DNA of 64,000 nucleotides, taken from Toxotes chatareus. Lineage: Eukaryota > Chordata > Actinopteri > Toxotidae. Position numbers and translations under genes: made by a program. The notes beneath the pieces were generated by a model. That model was not told where the DNA came from. It saw nothing but the letters and a program-made list of their open reading frames with translations, and ran no database searches. Each line of letters starts with the position of its first letter. Within the stretch, counting starts at the first letter, position 1. Positions 38,405 to 50,794 of the stretch are shown in pieces. The stretch spans positions 21,959,834 through 22,023,833 of the forward strand of contig CM028885.1 of NCBI GenBank assembly GCA_016801885.1. The letters are read 5' to 3'.

Positions 38405-39922
38405 TCAATCAAAACTGCCTGGAATCAGCCTGCCTTGTGCTAAATTTCCTGACATGTCAGAAATACTGCCGTGCTCTCTGCTCAGTACGTCATTTCAGAT
38501 ATTCCAGTGCAATTTCATGAACCAAAGAGATCGTCCGACAGGAGGTTTGGGTTTGGGGCTGAGGGTTCCTGCATCTTTTATGAACATTATTACTCTTTCT
38601 GTTTCAGGTAAAGAAAAATCAGCAGAAGCTGAACTCAAAAGTTTGATTTTTTTTTTTTTTTTTCATTCTGTGTGTTTTTTTTTCCGACTGAATAGACGCC
38701 ATTCTTTGTCTCCTCTTCCTCTCTGATACCTGAGTCTTTTTATTCCTTTGAGCTAAAAGTTACAGATAAGGCAGATAGTCTGGAGAAGGGAGTAGCGATG
38801 ACATGCACTGCACTGAAAGTCACACACTCGACCCAAACTCATCCCGGTGGGACGCGGCATCAAAGGACCCCGGGGCTCTAATTGAAACACATCACATAGC
38901 AGACTTCAAACGGCAGACTGAGGGAGGAGATGTTGGAGGCCTGAGGTTGATGAAGATCAGAAGTTAGTTATTTTCCACTTAAAGAACATCTCCTCAGGTC
39001 TCCGTCTCACTCATAACAGAAGGTACACACACAGAAATAAATTGCATGTCTACCTGAGTGTAAAATCTGTAACAGGTCGTTCAGATTTTATCATACAAAA
39101 TGAGATGTTAGTATTTGTGAAAGCTACTTCAGACATTTAGTTTGTTCATAATGTAAAGACAAATCTGGCTTGTGTATAATGTTACATGCGTTTTAATTAG
39201 GTCAAAGTATAAAGCATTTGCAATACACTGATAAGACCAGTGATTTTCCTTATGGCAGACGGGGTTCACCTTATCAGAGCTGAAAAGCTGATGTTAATTT
39301 GTTCCTTACTGCCTAAAGAATTCATGTTATACTGAACACTGGCTCTTCAAAGAGCCACGGATCTATTAGAAGTTCAGTTAGATCAAGCAGTGGGATGTTT
39401 TAATGACTTTCTGGGCATCCTGTTGAGCAAAGACTCTGAATAATGAATAATGTATCTGCCCCAGAAAGAAGGAACCTCTGCTCTGAAGAAAAGAAATGGT
39501 TTCAAAACTGAAAAGCAAAAAAAATAATGCAAAGTTGTTTATCATGTGTATGTGTCAAAGCATTGTTTCCATCTGTTTTAATATCTGTTTTCACCAGGGC
39601 AGCAACATCGTCAGTTATGTCCACACTTCAAATAATCTAAACACACCTGAAATCTTAGTCGTAATCTTTATTTTGCATCACAAAAGGAAGATACATATGA
39701 GCACAGGGCTCATAACAAGCATTTATTGGATGGTCATGTGCATACATAAAGACAAACAATGGTTAATGAGTGACATTTTCAAGTGAACATGCATGAATCC
39801 ACACACACAAACACACTCGTGCTCATCAAAGGTTGTTTTCATAAGCTACGGCCCTTGATATTCAAATGCTGGAGGGTTAGAAGCCCTACAGCCGAGTCTT
39901 CACCGATCATGATAATCAAATA

Positions 39923-39972
<50 letters not shown>

Positions 39973-40175
39973 ACACACACAGTTTTAGGAAGGTCCCTGA
40001 AAGAGAAAGAGGGTCTTTGACACTAACACTTGAACTCTGAGAGACACACAGACAGAAGTCAGGTGGAGGGTTGTGGCAACACAAAGTGTGATAGAGAGAA
40101 AGAAGATCTGTGGATGTTGCCTCCCTCACTCCTTCCATCAGATAGTTTGCTTCTATCCCTCCTTCCTGTCTTTAG
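38405..40175. other. Intergenic sequence, no supported gene
   Basis: A T-run lies at about 38648-38663 and a CA microsatellite at 39924-39980. The open frames have no recognisable domain. Confidence 0.4.
39924..39980. repeat. (CA)n microsatellite
   Basis: A CA run of about 43 bases, one G interruption, then a short continuation. Confidence 0.95.
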
Positions 40176-40179
40176 GTCT

Positions 40180-40415
40180 TACTTTTATGAATCCTGCTCT
40201 TTTGGACATCCTCTTACAGTGCTGGCAAATGTTAGCATGCTGACACACTAAACTGAGATGGAGTATTGTAAACATTATACCTGCAAGCATGTTGACATTG
40301 TCATTGTGAGCATGTTAGCATACTTATGTTAGATTTTAGCTCAAGGCACCGCCACCAGGCAACAGCCTCACAGAGACCGGTATGGCTTAGACTACCAACT
40401 TACCGGTTTTAAAGT
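40180..40415 (+). repeat. Percomorph interspersed repeat, 3' portion
   Basis: Recognisable phrases are CTGGCAAATGTTAGCATGCT, then AAACATTATACCTGCAAGCA, GTCATTGTGAGCATGTTAGC, TTTTAGCTCAAGGCACCGCC and CAGCCTCACAGAGACCGG. They follow the order of a very common teleost repeat, the same consensus whose earlier part appears at 24085-24440. No coding capacity is seen. Confidence 0.7.
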
Positions 40416-40419
40416 TTGA

Positions 40420-43135
40420 CATTTTTATTTGTAGCACTATGACAGAATTACACCAAGTCAGGATGCCCCATGGAGGCAGTTTGACATTTCTGGCTCAAGG
40501 GCAAACATCTGGGGTTTCCAGCTTTTTATTTCTGCTTTGCACGCAGGAGAATTGCCGTAGTTTAAAGTTTCCACTCGACTGAGCAACGTCTAGCTTCATA
40601 ATAGACCACCGAGGTTTGAAAGAGCAAGTGATAAATAAGCACAGAGGCCTCAGAGAGAGCTTGATAAGCCCTTTCCAACTCTAGTTCCACTCCTTTATCA
40701 CTAACAGCACTGAAGAAACTGTGCGGCACACCAGCTGAGGCTCCTGCTGTTTTGCGACCATTAAAAGTTCATTTGAACTCCCGTAGTCACTGATTCTGTA
40801 CATACACTCATTGCTAAGCTTCTGCTTTCATTTTGCTGAGCAAGTTAAGAATTTTCTTTTACTGTCACCACTAAAGCAGTTCATACATTTTACAGAAACT
40901 GAGGAGAATCTGCAAAGTGTGCTGCAAAGAAGCTCCCAGGGGACACACAGCTTAATTTTGTGCTTTGTCAGAGTGAACCAATAATGAATCACGCAACTCT
41001 TGTAAAATAATTCAAGATGACAACAAATAACAACTGAGGAGGGAGACAATCTGGAAGAAAAAAACCCTGGTGCATAATAAATAAGGCCAACAAAATGAGC
41101 AAGTAACATGTTTAATGATTTTTAATGTTTGTAGAGAAAGAAAAAGAGAAAAGTGAAATTATTTATGGTGTTTATGTCATAAGAAGATGGACGTTTGTGG
41201 CATCGCCCATTATTTAACACACTGAGGCTCCACAACTATCATATCCAGGTGAGGCAGATAGTGCAGCCTGATTTCAGCAAACTTCAAGAAGAAAAATCCT
41301 CTGGACAAAGAAACAGTCATCCACAACTGCTGCCTGCATAGTTTCCAGGTCTTAAATATCTTTCAGATGTCAGACCAAAGTTTCTGTTTCATTTTTTTGA
41401 AAATTTCTCATATTTCTCATCTGGGTTGATTTTTGAACTTCACCTCCTCCTCCTCAGATGTTCCCATCTGTGGCTCTGAGAGCTGGCAAAAAAAGGAAAG
41501 CAAAACCCAGAGAGTGAGAGACAGGGACGTAGAGAAAAAGCAGACGTGTGTGGGAAGTGCTGGAAATTGTGCCTGCTGTTACTACCGTACTACTGAAACA
41601 TATTTTCAAAAGTGACAGTTTGGGTAATGGTTAGAATTATTTGCCCTTTTTTTCCCGTCTTTTATAACTAAAATGTGCACTCAACTCTGCTGGGTGCAGA
41701 CTGCAGAGCATCTGATTTTACCCAGAGAGAAAAGAAAAAGGTCAGCACTTAAGATGAGAGAGAGGTTCCTAATGGTCAGCCCACTGCACAGAAAATAGCC
41801 CAAGCTGCTGGACCGTTAGAGAGTTATTTCTGTCCAGAGGACACATTATGCCTCCTAAGTCGTCATTTTAGTTTCACAGTGACAAAATACAGCTATTACA
41901 TGAGAATAAAAAGTTTAAATTACGCTGAAAACCTGCAACTACAGTGACTGTTTTCACCCACAACTGGCCACTTACGTACGTGAAATGACACATTGAGGTA
42001 AAACACACGGACTCATTTGTGTGAAAATCTCCAGTGAGGCAATTTGCCCTTTACTCTTGACAATGTAAATAAATTACGGAGGAGTGGCTTAAAACTCCAA
42101 TAAGCAACTCTTCATCAGAACTGTGGGGATGTGATTTGATCGTATTTGATTGACAGTGGTGTTTCCCTGGGACCTCAGCTGTCTTTAGACTGTGAAGAAC
42201 TTTCTCAGTCTGTGTTCTCGTGGACTTCATTGGTCACAGCCCAAACCTGATTCAAAGTCCTCATCTAGCCAAGTATGGTCCAAATGCCCAAAAGTGTTCT
42301 TCAAGGGTGCTTTGGGAGCTTGAATAGCAACTAGCACAAATACAAGCCAGACTCATACATGTTTTCATTTTACAGCTGTGACACCAATAAAGTTTTAAAT
42401 TCAGCCTTCAGATTTCCAGTATGCAGCCAGTTTATCAAAATACTGCCTGACTGAGGTTTTGAACCTGTTTGGACATGTTTGGTCCAAAGGTAAGACCGGC
42501 TGGTCAACTTGGTCACTAACTGGTTAGCTCTCACGTTGACTAGCTTCCATTGTCATCCCCAATTACAGACATGTATTTTGTGAAATAGTGATGGTTTGGG
42601 AATAAATATGAGGATATGGAGGTGGGGTTCTATCTTTACTCACACAACAAATGCCTGTATGGATTAAGCAGATGTTATGATAGCTGTTCTTGAACAACAC
42701 ATCAAAGATACTGTGATGAAGGAGACTATGGAACAGCCTCACTGTTAAAAGAAATTATGCAAATTCTAGGTCATTAAACCACAATTCCTGTGACATATTC
42801 TCGTGCAGCCCTATGTCTTAATTACCCTTTGCCAGATAAAGGCAGGGACTGACACAATGATAGAGGGAGGGAAAGACAAAGGGAGATAAACAGCAGGAAA
42901 ACAGGAAGGGGATAAATTAAATGAGGAGGAGAACAAAAGACGACAAACAAGAGAAACCAAGTGGAGAGTCCCTGAGCTGTTGTTCAGTTATTATAGAACT
43001 CATTACATGCTACGTGTGTTTACATTAACACAGTAATTACATGGCGTGATGTGTAATCATGAATGTGTTGTACCTCGCCTTGGTTTTGAAGCGCAGGGAT
43101 AATGGTGTGATCCATTCACCAAGCACTTTATTAAG
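40420..43135. other. Intergenic sequence, no supported gene
   Basis: No recognisable exon, RNA gene or transposon body was found. The frames are short and unassigned. Confidence 0.4.
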
Positions 43136-43138
43136 AAT

Positions 43139-43335
43139 TTAGTTCAATTCAGTTTTATTTATATAGCTCCTTCCACAATCAAAATTGTCTCAAAGCGTTT
43201 TACAGAGACCCAGAGCCTGACCCCAGATCAGAACTTAAGGCGACAGTGGCAAGAAAAAACTCCCTTTTAACAGGATGGGTCTGATGGCCGGGTTGGGTGA
43301 AAGGAGGAAGAGGGAGGAAGATAGGACAGCTGGGA
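43139..43335 (+). repeat. Common teleost interspersed repeat
   Basis: It begins TTCAATTCAGTTTTATTTAT, then ATAGC, later TCTCAAAGCGTTTTACAGAG, and contains GGCGACAGTGGCAAGAAAAA then CTCCCTTTTAACAGGA. These phrases are hallmarks of a repeat present in thousands of copies in percomorph genomes. The tail (to about 43335) is purine-rich and divergent. It directly abuts a Tc1-like transposase relic. Confidence 0.75.
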
Positions 43336-43399
43336 ATGGAGGAGAGGAGGATACTGTGCGCTCAGCAGATTACAGAAAGCTCCACACTCACACTGGATA

Positions 43400-43640
43400 C
43401 TTCCTCCCTTCACTCTCATGGATTCCACAAGATGTTGGAAACCTTTCTTTGAGATTTGACATGATTCATCTCATCATTTCCACAGATTTGTCAGCTGCAC
43501 ATTCATGGTGCAACCTCCTGCTCTACATCCACATCCCAAAGGTGTTTTACTGGGTTCAGGTCTGGAGACTGGTGAGGCCACTGAAGTTCACTGAGCCCAC
43601 TGCCAGGTTCACGAACCAGTTTGAGACAACACCTTACAAT
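43400..43640 (-). pseudogene. Tc1/mariner transposase C-terminal remnant
   Basis: On the minus strand the sequence reads LQWPHQSPDLNPVKHLWDV, the highly conserved 'PPQSPDLNPIEHLWD' block that carries the second catalytic Asp region of Tc1-like transposases. Continuing in shifted frames towards 43405 come degenerate remains of the C-terminus (NLWK, KGFQHLVESM-like). Stops and frameshifts make it inactive. The upstream part of the gene (minus strand, above 43640) is not recognisable. Confidence 0.8.
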
Positions 43641-43644
43641 ATAA

Positions 43645-44494
43645 ACTGTGAAGCTACAGAGTGAAATTTGTACAAAAATAACAAGTTGTAGAAATTTGGA
43701 AGAAAAGAAAATCCAGCATCCATAAAAATTCTCATCATGCTGCTTCTGACAAAAATTCCAGCTGATTTTTCTTAGCAAGAAAAAACAGAGAATACTTCCT
43801 GAGTCGCCATGAAGGTCACTGGGTGGACAGAGATGATAGTTACCTGTCTGTAATCCTCATGTCTACTGGCTTCATGCTGCAGCATGCATGCAGCGGTCAG
43901 CTCTGAACAATGGCTCCAATATATAAATGTCAGACCTCAAGGGAAAGTAGTTTACTGTAACCCTGTTGTGAAGATACTCACAACAGCAAAAATGTTTTTT
44001 TTTTCCACCAGCTGAGTTATTTATAGGTATTGTCTGTGTGATAATCTGCAGTGTTGTGTTAATAAATACTGTAAAATAAACTGGAACAGTTTACCTCTCC
44101 TCATCTCAAATCATCATACATCAGCAGGCCATCATGGCTCCTGGCAAAGCCTGGCCACGTTATGATGAAGCGCTAACGGTCTGCCGAGAGGGTCTGCTCC
44201 CGCTTCATATGAACCAGTAATCAACTCTCTATCTCCGTCTCCCTCCTCCTTTGTTTTTTTCTGAATCCTGGAGAAAGAATTCTTCCTTCTGGGTCAAACT
44301 GCACTTTTATGTGTATGATTCAGTGAACTTTACAGGTGTGGAGGGCAGCTCCGTGTCAGGACTGAGGCTAGTTTGCAAAATTTAGAAGAAAAACTCAAAT
44401 ATTGGAATTTACCAACAGTTAAAATGCAATGATGATGATAACACTGTAGGAGCTCTGGCTCTTTGTGTGGTCATGAGCATGGTGGCAATGAATC

Positions 44495-44525
<31 letters not shown>

Positions 44526-44627
44526 TCCCCCCTGTGACTGTCTCCAATTACGGAGCAGGTGCACCTGAGCAGGTCTTTTAGAAAAGGTCACTCATCATGT
44601 CTTGCGCACACATGTGTGTGTGATTTA

Positions 44628-44689
<62 letters not shown>

Positions 44690-45955
44690 ACCGTGCCCTC
44701 AATTTCAGCAGCAATCTTCTCTCATGTTTCCTTTTAATTTACCTCAAAGCCCAGCAAATACTCATCAATAGTTACTCAGCTGTTTGGTTTGTCTGTTTCC
44801 ATAACATGCGACAAATACACACACACACACACACACGCTGTCTGAGGAGGGTACTTGCTTCAACAGTCAGTCACATCCTATATGTCAGTTCAGTGAAGCC
44901 TGAAGTGTGATGGGTTGAAGTGAGACACCTGAAGAGGACATGTCCATGGAGTGAAGTGGGACGACTCTGTGAATTCTGAGCAAACCAGACGAAGTGAATC
45001 TGCCTTTTACGTGTCTCCAGTTTTCTTGCTTCATACATTTGCCCTCTCTCTGGCAAAGGTGGAATATTGCCCTCTGAAAGTATAACTTGCATCATCCTGC
45101 TGACTCTTGCTGGCACATCACTGACTTCAGAAGTCCGACAGATCATTATTGGTCTCTGGTCTCACTGTAAGACACAGACCGCATGATCCAGAACAACCAG
45201 GTGGACTGTCAGCTGCTTCCTTTATCAGGTGCTGGTCTCAGCGCATGATCCAACAGGGTCTGTCCAGATTCTATGCAGGTGTTGATTCTTTAATACCAAA
45301 CATTTTTTAATAATACTGCAGTGAATCAGAGGGGATGGTCGGGACCTCACTCTGTTTTTCAGATTTAAAAAAAAAAAAAACATTGCAGCTTGTTTTGTTA
45401 TATATTAAAATCTTTTCAGTCTTGTATGTTGGTGTATGAATCCCACGGGCAAAAACCTGCCAGACATTTCCTGACATTTAAGGTTGAATAGATTTGTCAG
45501 TGCACTGAAAACAAGCTGTCCTGATCTCACAGATTGGAATACAGAGCGAACCCACAAAACACACCAGCGGTGTCAAAGGCCAGAGACAGACAGACAGACA
45601 GAGCCAGGAGAGGGAGGCAAAAAGAGAAAGAAACAGGGAGAAGACGCTGAATGGAAAGACGACAGGTGGCCCCTAAGCTGAGCTGTAAGCAAACTAAACA
45701 GCTGCCCTGGGCCTCTCAGCCAACACGGAGCCCTGGAACAAACTGAGTGTGTGACTCTTTTAGGATCCTCTGTACAATTTGCTTCATTCATTACTTTTCT
45801 TGGATGGACAATAACAAACAACAGCAATCACACTGTCAGAATACACTTTGTGCCTGGGATGCCATGTGAGTATTACTATTATTACAATATATTGTATGTA
45901 TAGTAATGTGCAGATGAGTGGAGCTCCACAAAGAAAATGCAGATGTTGATAATGG
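43645..45955. other. Intergenic sequence with GT/CA repeats, no supported gene
   Basis: CA or GT runs lie at 44494-44521, 44630-44687 and 44817-44836, and an A-run near 45367-45380. The Cys/Val-rich frames there are repeat artefacts. No gene was recognised. Confidence 0.4.
44630..44687. repeat. (GT)n microsatellite
   Basis: An uninterrupted GT run of about 58 bases. CA runs lie on either side within 200 bp, so the strand bias switches locally. Confidence 0.95.
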
Positions 45956-45960
45956 TAGGG

Positions 45961-46208
45961 TAAATGGCTGCACTTATACAGAGCTTTTATCCAAAGTGCT
46001 TCATAATTTGCTCCTCATTCATCCATTCACACGCGCACACACACACACTGATGGCAGCAAGCTGCTGTTCAAGGTACAAGCCTGACCATCGGAGGCAATT
46101 TGGGGTTCAGTGTCTTGCCCGAGGAAACTCTGACACGAGGGAGCAGGGATCATCCAACAACTCTCTGATTAGTGGACGACCTGCTCTCCTTCCTGAGCCA
46201 CAGCTGCT
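45961..46208 (+). repeat. Common teleost interspersed repeat
   Basis: The order of phrases matches a widespread fish repeat: GAGCTTTTATCCAAAGTGCT, then CATTCATCCATTCACACGCG, CTGATGGCAGCAAGCTGCTG, GGCAATTTGGGGTTCAGTGT, CTTGCCCGAGGAAACTC and GATTAGTGGACGACCTGCTC, ending with CTGAGCCACAGCTG. The copy is fairly complete. Flanks were not tested for target duplications. The reading frame across it (45964-46221) is not a gene. Confidence 0.8.
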
Positions 46209-47780
46209 CATGATGGTATAATTGTAGTATTTAAAGCTCTTATTCTGCAGATTTCTCCCTGATAGTCCAACTCACATTCATTTGCTGAATTGAAATTCAA
46301 ATTCAAATTCACTACACTTCACCAGCTAAAGCCCAGGCAATGTAATTTCATGTGTATCTCAGAAGAAAATGGACTTGAAGCCAAAAAAAATGGCTTGGGT
46401 TGCGGGTATCTGTGACCACAGTTTGACAGCCACAGACAGTGTCTGAAAAGTCTCCATTGTTACTATAAAGGTGCCAGTTTGTTTATATCAGAGGTGCTTC
46501 TCAGGTGGTTAAACCTGAAAAGCACAGTTGCCGTGAAATGACACGTGAGTTACATCCCTTCATCATCTCCTCTGTCCACAGATTACTGAAACTCTCCCCT
46601 GATACGTGCCAGCTCCGTACAAAGGCCTGTTTATGGATCACAAATGACATCCTCTCTGGGTTTTCTGTTCCGGTTAAGCACATTTGAAAGCCATGAAAAA
46701 TAACACAAAAAAAGAATTTGTGCTCACAGAGCAGAAGTGTTTCAGAAAAAGGTCACTGCTACTCTGGCGGCGGGAAAGAGGAGAGAGAAGGACAGCGGCA
46801 AAACAAACAAGCGTGGATGTGCGGCAGAGGAAAAGGTTAAGAGCTGACCAACAAAGATGTGATGTGATTTCATTTTCCTTTTTTTAAAAAGACTGAAGTG
46901 CCATTTTCAGGTCATGTTGATATTTTGCGCACACTTGTGGGCTTATAGATTCTGCTTCAGATACATCTTTTTGAATTTGTGCTCATTTTGTATTAGTGTA
47001 ATGTAAAATCAAACATTTGGTGTTTACATTCAGTGCCAAAGCAGGAAGTAGTGTGGAGCTTGAAGACTGGTAATGAGATAGGAAACAGAAAAGGTCCTCA
47101 TACTTAATTCACCTGCAGCCCTGCTTATCTACAGTTTGGCTCGCGCTAACAGGTTTGCAATAACAGAGATATGAAGTAAGCATCTGGAACATTTCAATGC
47201 TCGCCCCAAGACCCTCAGATGAAATACTGTTTAATGACGTGAGTAGTGATTATCTTGTCATGCCACATCCTTGTATGTGCTGTATTTAGCACATGCCAAT
47301 TGTAAGATGAATGTGTAGCTTTGCAGTCGAAGAACATCAGCTGTTGCTCCGGTTGCACAGCCGACTTGGATCCACGGAGGAGGGAAGAAAAGATCGAAAA
47401 ATCACACAAAATGCTCTGTGCCTCGGGCTTGAATAAATGATCATTTAACCAGCTGAACCTGATGAAAGCCATTTGCTTTTTTTTTTTTTTTCCTTCCTTC
47501 TCCTCTCCGGTTCATAACTTGGGAACCATTTAACGTCTGTAAATGAGGCTCAAATAATTAAAATCGGAAGGACTTTGAAAACATGCTGGTGGCTATGCTG
47601 CAACAATTTCATACTTTTCATTGTCATGTCCAAACTGCAGCCCCTGCATATAATAATATTCATATTAATTTGAACTTGAGAAAAACTTTGATTCTTGCCT
47701 TTTCATAGTCTGGACCAGTGCCATCCAGTCAGAACACAACTGTGCACTGTGATGCAGATCCAGCATCAATCAGCTGTACC

Positions 47781-47808
47781 ATCATATAGACAAAGAAATC
47801 TATATGAT
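47781..47808. repeat. Short perfect inverted repeat
   Basis: Ten-base arms (ATCATATAGA and TCTATATGAT) flank an 8-base spacer. It is AT-rich, has no following T-run logic and no known role. Confidence 0.8.
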
Positions 47809-50354
47809 CGTTATAATGAGCTTTCTCTCCAAGACAGTTTTTAATTTTCAGCAGAGAAAACGTAAAGCAAGGACACATTCTTAAAGCAGAGTGTGACAAA
47901 CCATACATTCAGGAAGAAAGGATGAAAAAGGACCTTTACCCAACCGGAGACTCCAGCTGAGCGAAGAGAGAAGTGTGAGTTAATGATACAGTGAAGACGA
48001 ATCTGTGAGAAGGAGTTAGTGAGTGTCCGCGACAGCTCAGTGACAGTGAATGACAGAACAACATTAAAACTGAGTGAGAGTCTCTGAGTGTGAATTAGTG
48101 GGAAGAGATCTCAGTGGTGAGAGGCGGACGGATCAAAAGTGATGAACGGTGACAGAGAGAGAGAAAGGCTCGAGGTAGATGAGGTGTCAGCGCAGGAAAT
48201 GGAGCTCAGGTATTCAGAGGAGAGCTCGAGGTGGAACCACTGCTCCTTCATGTTTAAAGGAACCTGCTGAGGTGGTTCAGTCCGATGACTGATTACATTC
48301 CCAATCTATTTGCTGTTGCAGTTGCAGAGAGGACTTGGTATCTGTGTCTGATGATTTACTGCAGAATTTAAAAAAAAAAACAGGATTCTCTAATAAAATG
48401 AACATTTCTAATTTCCTCACCGGTATGTTTAAAAGGCTTTCTGATGCCTTTAATTAGAGGATTTGAAGCTGTTTTCGTTTGTGTGTCTCTGCATGAAGTT
48501 GCTTCATTTTGAGAATTTCATTTTGTAATTCAGGAATTAGGAATTTACAGCTGCTGCGAGTTTGAAATCAGCATGTGACTGAGTCTGAACAAATCTGTGT
48601 GGTAAATGAGTTCAAAGCCCTTGTCCTGTGTTTACCAGCCACTGCCATTGTTTTCACCTTGTGAGTCTCTGGGCCTTTGTTTCAGTATTTCTCAGGAAAG
48701 ATTTGAAAAACAGTCAATTCTTTGGTGGCAAAGCACAAACATTATAGGAAAACGAATGAAAACCACAGTGAGTGAACATTCATCCCTGATACATTTTCCA
48801 TTTTCCATTAAAAATTCATATTCATATTCATATCATGGTTGCTGACTCAGGATCCTTTCCACTCATAAGCTTGAGAAGCTGCACATTCAGCGTGTTTTAT
48901 GTTTTAATTTAGTGACAGTTTTTGGACTGATGGCTGTTGATTCTGATAGTGGTGATGAACTGCAGCTCATAAATATCCAGCATCTGAGATCTTCATTGTT
49001 TTTCCAAATCTTTTTTGAAGGCGCTTGTTCTAGAGACAGTGCCCGTATATTTATTCAATGGCAACCGTATCTTGTAGAGTACAATGTTTTTTATGATGCT
49101 ACAGTGGAGCAGTAATTAAATTGTTTGTGCACTGAGCACTAGGAAAACAGGTACATCTGTCAAATCCGATGTTGTAAATAAGCGCATGAAGGGAAATGAC
49201 GTTCTTCGGGAGCAAGTTCCACAAGGAAATGAATGAATTACAGTAAGCACATCATCGTAATTTCATTTGTGTTATTTCCCTGGAGTCCCTCATTTGCCTC
49301 AGCTCCTCCCAAAATAACACAAAAACAAGCTCATCACCCTGAAGCAAAGACATTTCACTCTCGCCGTCATCGCCTTTCTCAGCGTGTCTGAGTCGGCCTG
49401 AGTCTGGTGATCTCAGCATCTGTTCATACTGTGAAATCAGCGGAGGACCTGCTTCAAAACCCTGTTTTAAATAACCGTGCAGACAGCACAGTGTAGCAAA
49501 TATATCATTATGGAATTATATTGCTGATGTGAAGCATTTTATTGTTGAAGATACTTTATTTACTTTGTTGATCATACATAGGTAATCAGTCCTGAAGGCA
49601 CGTTATAAGGATAAGCTTAGTTTTTATGATTATCAGCAGTCTGTTCTTTTTCATACTGCTAATTTGGCTAAATAAGATGTTGGTGTAACTTTCTTATAAA
49701 TCACGTTTTGAAAAGAGTTTATAAGTTGTAATTAATGGCTTTATTAATGGCTAATAAGCAGTGCTTCAAACATAAACTATAAGCTGTTAATGAGAATAAC
49801 TTTTGGTTTGTTAGCTGGACACTTGATTTACCTGTTTATTAGGTTCTACTTCATCAGGTGGACACTCTAATGGACCATATATCCTCTGGAGTATCTGAAC
49901 CAAAATCCATTTATTACCTTATTAACATTTATAACTGGATTATTATTATTCAGTTGCCATATCTTATCAACATATGACAAATAAAACGTGTGAATCTTCG
50001 AGTCTTCGTGAGAAAGTGTGAATCCCAGAAGTGTTATTGACAGATTACCGACCTGAAAACCAGAACAACGCTCTAATTGCTGGTTTGTAGCTGATCTAAA
50101 GAGCGTTGGTAAATGTGAGTGTTAGGGGATCTAAGAATAGTCAGAGTGTTTCAACATGTTTCATCCATCCAGCAGCTTTGTCTTCTGGTGCATAATGAGC
50201 ATCAGCACTTTGAAATGCAGCATCTTGGTTCTGAGAGGATCCGTTTCTCGTTCTCCTTCTTAATCAGGCTGGTTTCACTGTGGCAGCTGAGTCCCATCAT
50301 GTCGCGTGGTGGTGATAGATCTGACCAGTATGCACCTACTTATATGAAGCAAGA

Positions 50355-50368
50355 CTGCCATCTGCTGG
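50355..50368 (-). promoter_or_regulatory. CTCF-like motif, minus orientation
   Basis: CTGCCATCTGCTGG is close to the reverse complement of the CTCF core (CTGCCMYCTRSTGG). It lies 0.4 kb beyond the 3' end of the tmem81 coding region. It is a sequence match only. Confidence 0.3.
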
Positions 50369-50794
50369 CACAGAGAAAGACAAGACCTACACTGATGGAC
50401 TCAGTGCCACCATCTCATCCATTTTTCTTTGAGCTGTTTTATGGTTAACACTCTCAGTCAGCCATGGTCCACCCCTACATCACAGCCCTCCTCAGGACTC
50501 TGCCTATAGCTGCTGCAAAAAGGGTTTCCAGAATTTTTTAATCATTTTCTGAACAGGATATTTCTAGAGGTATCATCCATGTGGAGCAGAAATTACATTT
50601 TTTCAAAGGAAAAACAGCAACATCTGTCAAAATGCCTCTTCTCTCTCCTCTTCACAGTACAGCAGAGGCTCAGTATCAGTCCAGCCCCAATACTTGCAAA
50701 GCTCAGGGGGATCAGCGCCTGTGTGTTCAGACACAACAAACACACAGCTGATGATTTACACGACAATATTTCACTTTACAAAAAAAGAAAACCA

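Larger units (their letters stand above)
46215..50790. other. Intergenic sequence, no supported gene
   Basis: Contains an AATTC-type short repeat near 46288-46312, a small perfect hairpin at 47781-47808 and a T-run near 47477-47493. An AT-rich segment at about 49680-49990 has a repeat-like look, but I cannot name it. No exon was recognised. Confidence 0.4.

Noticed and set aside
43275..43664. 129-codon plus-strand frame
   Set aside because: It overlaps the repeat at 43139-43335 and reads the Tc1-like relic on the wrong strand.
45964..46221. 85-codon frame
   Set aside because: It lies entirely within a common interspersed repeat (45961-46208).
49680..49990. AT-rich segment that resembles a teleost interspersed repeat
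   Set aside because: I could not recall a reliable consensus or find terminal repeats, so it is not listed as an element.
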